This document shows positions 59,533-64,000 of a stretch of 64,000 bases of DNA, piece by piece. The notes beneath the pieces are model-generated. The model did not search any database. It was not told where the DNA came from and saw nothing but the letters and a program-made list of their open reading frames with translations. How positions within the stretch are numbered: the stretch's first letter is position 1; every line of letters starts with the position of its first letter. Where the stretch lies: NCBI RefSeq assembly GCF_001687335.1, contig NZ_MAGO01000005.1, positions 147,740 through 211,739 of the forward strand, written 5' to 3'. A program made the translations under genes and the position numbers. This DNA is from Dissulfuribacter thermophilus. Its GTDB lineage: Bacteria > Desulfobacterota > Dissulfuribacteria > Dissulfuribacterales > Dissulfuribacteraceae.

Positions 59533-60869
59533 GACTCAAAATAAATTTTTCCTCCAAGGGCCTCCACCATGGATCGGGAAATATATAGGCCAAGACCAGT
59601 ACCTTTTGGCCCTTTTGTAGTAAAAAATGGTGTAAAGATCTTATCCTTCACATCATCTGGTATACCCGCTCCCTGATCACTCACTTCTATAGTCACAAAA
59701 TCAGATTGCTGCTTTAACCCAATACGTACAGTACCACCCTTTGGTGAGGCATCACTTGCATTAGTAATAATATTGACTATTACTTGCCTGACGGCATCCT
59801 CATCTGCAAATAAAACGCATTTGTCAGAATCGAACTCCAAAACATAATTTAGTCCTTTAGGATTCATAAAGTTAAAAGATGCCACTATCCCCTTTAAAAA
59901 GCCAACGAGTTCCATGGACCTAGGTTTCAGATCCGGCTTTTTTGCAAATAGCTGCACATTTTCTGTAAAGCGCATGAGAGTCTTTAGTTCTTTTGCAAAA
60001 TTATCCAGGAGTTCACGCCCCTTTTCAGAGAGTTTTTCTGCACCCAGTTGATATTCAATGACTGAGAATCGATTCAACATGTTGCCCACTTCGTGGATGA
60101 GCATTGAAGAAAGTTCACCTAAGATAATGAGATTCTTTTCCTGAGCACTTTTTTCAGCATCTTTTATTCTCTTTTCAAGGTTTCGCCTAAGTGCCCTTAC
60201 CATTGAGTTAAATGCTGAAGAAACCCTCTCTAATTCGTCATTGGTAGAAATGTGGATCTCGGTTTCAAGGTCTCCTTTTGAGACCTTTTCAACCCCGCGA
60301 ATAAGAATTTTGAGAGGACGACCAACAAAATAATGTACTGAATAGACTGCCAATATTGCCGATACCCAAAAAGTACATACAGCCAAAACAAAAACTGTTA
60401 ATTCAAGATTCTCAAGATTCTCATAAAATTTTTGTTTAGACAAACAAACTGTTACAACGCCTATTTTCTTTTGATTTGAATCCATTTCGCCTATTACCGC
60501 CTCTTCGTCCACGAATTCCCGTGCTTCCACTAATACATCTCTATGAAAGATCATAGCCTCGTCAGAGTGCTCAATCGTACCAAGATGTAATAACAATTCA
60601 TTTCCATTTCCCCTAACTTCTACTCCGATAACATCTTTTTGGAGCATGACAGCCCTTATGCTGTCCCATAGGGGATCTGGATTCCATGCCACGAGGGGGT
60701 ACTCGCTCATCTTTGCCAAAAATCCAGATATAGCCTTCCCCCTCTCTTCAATCTCGCGGAATACCAGTCGTTTCCCATAATAGACAAATACATAAGAAAG
60801 ACAGGTTAGGGCAAGGCATTCAACTACTAAAATGATCAAAACTATCTTTACCGCAAGAGTCGGCTTCAT
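59475..60869 (-). CDS. Membrane histidine kinase coupled to a solute-binding protein
   Basis: 464 residues: two membrane helices (about 8-28 and 155-178), a periplasmic region of about 125 residues, HAMP (GRPLKILIRGVEKVSKGDLE), a HisKA-like helix with candidate acceptor His in MLIHEVGNMLN, and HATPase with DQGAGIPD and GPKGTGLGLYIS. It starts within the stop of the upstream solute-binding gene (4-base overlap, ATGA), so the two are made together. No response regulator is in the window. Confidence 0.87.
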   Translation of the reverse strand: MKPTLAVKIVLIILVVECLALTCLSYVFVYYGKRLVFREIEERGKAISGFLAKMSEYPLVAWNPDPLWDSIRAVMLQKDVIGVEVRGNGNELLLHLGTIEHSDEAMIFHRDVLVEAREFVDEEAVIGEMDSNQKKIGVVTVCLSKQKFYENLENLELTVFVLAVCTFWVSAILAVYSVHYFVGRPLKILIRGVEKVSKGDLETEIHISTNDELERVSSAFNSMVRALRRNLEKRIKDAEKSAQEKNLIILGELSSMLIHEVGNMLNRFSVIEYQLGAEKLSEKGRELLDNFAKELKTLMRFTENVQLFAKKPDLKPRSMELVGFLKGIVASFNFMNPKGLNYVLEFDSDKCVLFADEDAVRQVIVNIITNASDASPKGGTVRIGLKQQSDFVTIEVSDQGAGIPDDVKDKIFTPFFTTKGPKGTGLGLYISRSMVEALGGKIYFESYPGKGTTFFIEFPLMTTS

Positions 60870-61837
60870 TTCAAAAATATTACTGGAATATCCATAATCC
60901 TTTCAGGGACTATGAGACCCTTTTCCTCTGCAAGCTTCTGATTGACTATAATCCTAATCACTTTTGGATATTGAGGCCTAATATTTAAGACATCCTCGCC
61001 ATTTAAAATACGTTTTCCAATCTCCCAGGTCTGTTCGCCTAGAGACCGATAAGGTATGTGGACTGAAAGTACAGCACCCATTTTCACATATGCCGCAGAT
61101 AGCCCCATAACAAAAATATCATTTTTTAGGGCCCAACTTAACACGAACTTAATGGTAGAAGGAGAATCATAGACTTCTGTGTCGGGTATCATCAAGAGTC
61201 CATATACCCCGTCTGCCTTCATGTCTTCTAAGACGTCGTAAAGCGTTTGTCCTGAATTAAGCTTAAATAAACGTAAGCGAATTCCCTGAGCCTTTTCTAT
61301 TGAAAAAATTTGAGGATCTATCCTCCACTTGGAACTATGAATAACGCCAATAGACTTAAGTCTTGTGACACGCGTAAATATTTTTACAAGTGTTTCTTCT
61401 CTTACTCTCAAGAATACTCCCGTTGCCTTAGCACCTCTAAATCTCCATTCAGAAGTCACCATAGAATAGACTACGGGTATACCATCTAGATTTCGGACTG
61501 CAAAAGTTGTGGCAGGAGTGCCTATGGTAAATACAAGGGCTGGTCTTTTGGCCATGATCTGTTTTTTTAGGCCACGTTCATCATTGATCCAATCTGCCAA
61601 ATTATAGGCCCTACCAAACCGTATTCTCTTTCCTCTCCAATATAAATCCTTCTTTATGGCATCCTCGAGCCCTTTCTGGACTGTAAGATATGCCTTTTGC
61701 CTACCAGAATTTATGATCACTATAGATATAGCTTTTGAAACATTTTTTCGTATACTGGCCTCAACCTCAGGACAAAGAAAAGCCAATAACAAAAAAAACA
61801 CTACAATTAATGAAGACCTACTAAACATACCCACCAA
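60866..61837 (-). CDS. ABC-type solute-binding protein (ABC_sub_bind family)
   Basis: 323 residues with signal peptide (VVFFLLLAFLCPEVEA). Two lobes typical of the PF04392-type periplasmic binding proteins; FTIGTPATTFA and GVIHSSKWRIDPQ are visible. No permease or ATPase for it is adjacent, while a kinase is coupled to it. It therefore looks like a ligand-sensing component rather than a transport one. Upstream is a TonB-dependent receptor 20 bases away. Ligand unknown. Confidence 0.83.
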   Translation of the reverse strand: MVGMFSRSSLIVVFFLLLAFLCPEVEASIRKNVSKAISIVIINSGRQKAYLTVQKGLEDAIKKDLYWRGKRIRFGRAYNLADWINDERGLKKQIMAKRPALVFTIGTPATTFAVRNLDGIPVVYSMVTSEWRFRGAKATGVFLRVREETLVKIFTRVTRLKSIGVIHSSKWRIDPQIFSIEKAQGIRLRLFKLNSGQTLYDVLEDMKADGVYGLLMIPDTEVYDSPSTIKFVLSWALKNDIFVMGLSAAYVKMGAVLSVHIPYRSLGEQTWEIGKRILNGEDVLNIRPQYPKVIRIIVNQKLAEEKGLIVPERIMDIPVIFLK

Positions 61838-61857
61838 TTTTTACGATATGAACTTCT

Positions 61858-64000
61858 TTAAAAAATATAGGTTAAGCCAAAATAAATCTCCCTGGGCCGT
61901 TGAGGAATAAGTGGTAGGCTTCCACCAAATCTGTGATCCTCGCTTTGGGCCCCTGCTGTAAAATAATCTACATTGAGTAGATTTTTAGCATCTAATGTAA
62001 ATTCCACTCTTTTTATAGGAGTCTTATATGAGAGATGGGCATCTACTATGCATTTTCCCTTGATCTTTCCACCATGGAAGAGTGGATTGCCAGGTTGTGT
62101 ATGAATGCCGCTCCACCACCTAGTCCTTAAGTTCATAAGAAGACTATTAGATGGTCTTAGGGTCAATCCAAAACCAAACTTATGTGTAGACACCTTTGGA
62201 GCATCAAATGTTTTGCCCATCAGCTTGGTCCTTGCATTTATAAAAGAATACCATGCCCGGTAAGATAAGCATTTTGATACTCTACCAGTAAACAGTAAAT
62301 CTATACCAAAAGTTCTCTGTTTTCCACTATTTATAGGATATTCTATTACTGCGTTATCAATCACTTCTCCATTACTTAAATAGAGGGTATTGCCTGAAAC
62401 CTGGGCACCTGCTTCTTGAATCGCATCTTTTGTTATGCTGTAAAATGCCGATATGTTTAACTCCGCAAAGTTAAGGCGTTTGATGTAAGCGATTTCAAAG
62501 GTTTTAAGCCTCTCTGGCTTTAGCTTAGTTCCCATTACATCAGGTGGCAGATGAGCGTAGTTGGTCCCAAGCCACTCTTTGTAGCGAAAGTATGGAGATG
62601 GAGAGATAAAGGCCGTACCATATAATAGCTTAAATGTGTCTTTTTCCCAGGGCTTTATGATCAAACCAATACGGGGGTTAAAAGAATTCTCGTGATTAAA
62701 GGTATCCCAATCATACCTGATCCCCACAACCCCTTTAACTGAGTCGCTGATTTTTCGGGTAAGCTGTGAGAAGAGTCCATAGCTCCAATATTCTCTTTCA
62801 ACAATTGGAGGTATATCAATAATTCTATCATCCAATGTTTGGATCTTTATTATTGGAAAATCTTCGTATTTGGTTCCCTCGTCAAATGGAGTCCTTGAAT
62901 TTATATATGGGAAGGCTGAAACTCTGCGAACTGCAAATCCAAGACTTAAATCTGTGCCCTCATCTCCCTTCCATTGAAGCTGCTCTCGCCATTCTACAGC
63001 CTTAGACCTTTCAAATATATAATTATCAAAGGAATATCGGCCATAATCACTATCTGGATCCAAAATGTAATACTGATAATTGACAAGACTCTTTAAAAAA
63101 AAGTAGTCTGAAAAATTCACTAGGTTCTCAAGGGCCAGGGCCAGAGTCCTAAGCTCTGCCTTATCCTTTTTTAACTGACTTCTTCCTGTATAAAATATTG
63201 TCTGAATATTATTAGGCTGGCGTGTGCCAAGATATTCTCCAAATAATCTCCAGTGACCAAATTTGGAATCAAAATAAATGTCCAGATCTTGTTCAGGGGT
63301 TTCATAAGGCTTATCAAGCTCATATATTGGGGTCTTTAGTCCAAATCCATTGTCTATGCGATGATTTTTATATTCGTCACGAAGATTAAAATCATTGGTC
63401 CTAAAACCATGGATGTAAAGGCTTGCTCCAGAATCCTCTCCAAACTTCTTTGAAAAAAGGCCATAACTTTCGAACGTATCGTGATTGGCCATCTGATATG
63501 AAAGTTCTAATTCATCAGGCCTTTTCTGTGGTTCATCTGTAACCATATTGATTACCGCTGAAAAGGCATCCGCTCCATAGACCGCAGAGGCCGGTCCATA
63601 AAGTATCTCCACCTGCTTCAGGTGCCAAAGTGACAAATGATGGCCAAACACTATATGGGTTCCATTCATTGGATTTAGGGGAACACCGTTTAAAAGGACC
63701 TGAACCTTGTTATTTCCCCAAATTCCACGGGGGATTACATAGGTTCCACCATCTTGCCCCCCTATCCTCTCTTGAATATCGAAGCCAGGACAGTCCTTCA
63801 AAAGGTCGACGAGATCCCTATATCCCCTCTCCCTAATCTCATCTCGAGTAATGACTAAGACAGTTCCTGGGGCCTCAGACCTCTTTTCTTCTATTCTTGA
63901 CACTACGGATACTATCTCATCTAGGGCAAAATAAAGCTCCTCCGGAGCTTCTTTAAAATTTGCCCCATATACGGAGCCTATATCTATTAACATTAAAGGG
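61858..64000 (-). CDS. TonB-dependent outer membrane receptor (5' end outside window)
   Basis: At least 711 residues. The reading frame is open to the window edge; the first in-window ATG is at 63993, but the sequence before it (…SVYGANF) reads like the end of a signal peptide, so the start is outside. Plug domain begins about residue 45 (VLVITRDEIRERGYRDLVDLLKDC), and a 22-stranded barrel follows to the terminal GLTYIF. A TonB-box-like stretch (EIVSVVSR) precedes the plug. Imports an unknown siderophore, cobalamin or metal chelate; the nickel transporter nearby makes nickel possible (inference). Confidence 0.9.
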   Translation of the reverse strand, partial: PLMLIDIGSVYGANFKEAPEELYFALDEIVSVVSRIEEKRSEAPGTVLVITRDEIRERGYRDLVDLLKDCPGFDIQERIGGQDGGTYVIPRGIWGNNKVQVLLNGVPLNPMNGTHIVFGHHLSLWHLKQVEILYGPASAVYGADAFSAVINMVTDEPQKRPDELELSYQMANHDTFESYGLFSKKFGEDSGASLYIHGFRTNDFNLRDEYKNHRIDNGFGLKTPIYELDKPYETPEQDLDIYFDSKFGHWRLFGEYLGTRQPNNIQTIFYTGRSQLKKDKAELRTLALALENLVNFSDYFFLKSLVNYQYYILDPDSDYGRYSFDNYIFERSKAVEWREQLQWKGDEGTDLSLGFAVRRVSAFPYINSRTPFDEGTKYEDFPIIKIQTLDDRIIDIPPIVEREYWSYGLFSQLTRKISDSVKGVVGIRYDWDTFNHENSFNPRIGLIIKPWEKDTFKLLYGTAFISPSPYFRYKEWLGTNYAHLPPDVMGTKLKPERLKTFEIAYIKRLNFAELNISAFYSITKDAIQEAGAQVSGNTLYLSNGEVIDNAVIEYPINSGKQRTFGIDLLFTGRVSKCLSYRAWYSFINARTKLMGKTFDAPKVSTHKFGFGLTLRPSNSLLMNLRTRWWSGIHTQPGNPLFHGGKIKGKCIVDAHLSYKTPIKRVEFTLDAKNLLNVDYFTAGAQSEDHRFGGSLPLIPQRPREIYFGLTYIF

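Overview
The window looks like chromosomal DNA from an anaerobic, sulfur-metabolising Desulfobacterota (deltaproteobacterial) lineage, possibly a thermophilic sulfur-disproportionating or sulfate-reducing type. The evidence is c-type multihaem cytochromes, a tetrathionate-reductase-like Mo enzyme operon, a C_GCAxxG_C_C redox protein, a UbiA of the kind used for menaquinone, a double-length UvrA, two sigma54-type promoters with an NtrC-family regulator, and moderately AT-rich DNA with many TTG/GTG starts. The exact genus is inference. No insertion sequence, phage gene or CRISPR array was seen.

Layout. 1-3552 is the 3' part of an HrpA-type RNA helicase. A gene-free stretch with a purine-rich inverted repeat follows. 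motA-motB-pilZ (3986-6132) run forward and converge on a reverse operon (14464 to 6127) of hisS, aspS, a citrate/isopropylmalate-synthase-like enzyme carrying a C-terminal Cache sensor domain, a radical SAM protein and fapA. A 960-base gap carries a near-consensus sigma54 promoter and a 12-codon leader ORF ahead of a frameshifted porin. Forward genes ubiA, pyrK, pyrD, a PEBP-family protein and a hybrid histidine kinase follow, then a BrkB-type membrane protein, an Smr protein, a small hypothetical, a twelve-haem cytochrome with a membrane partner, an ATP-grasp protein and an APC permease.

29694-40342 is the most coherent accessory block. A reverse operon encodes porin, TtrB-like FeS protein, TtrC/NrfD-like membrane protein, TtrA-like molybdoenzyme and a TorD-like chaperone. 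It is divergent from a sensor kinase and an NtrC-type response regulator. The gap between them holds two 17-base inverted-repeat sites 43 bases apart and a sigma54-like promoter for the porin, so a signal-responsive sulfur-oxyanion respiratory system is likely.

40443-51828 (reverse) holds a four-NBD tandem UvrA, an IspH-UbiA fusion, glyS, glyQ and glgC. An OmpA-type lipoprotein, a small secreted protein and a three-haem cytochrome follow, then a membrane-anchored XRE-type protein with an EF-hand motif and its secreted neighbour. After a C_GCAxxG protein and tRNA-Lys(CTT) comes a complete nikKMLQO-type nickel ECF transporter. The window ends with a reverse cluster of TonB-dependent receptor (cut by the window end), ABC-type solute-binding protein and histidine kinase, the last two translationally coupled.
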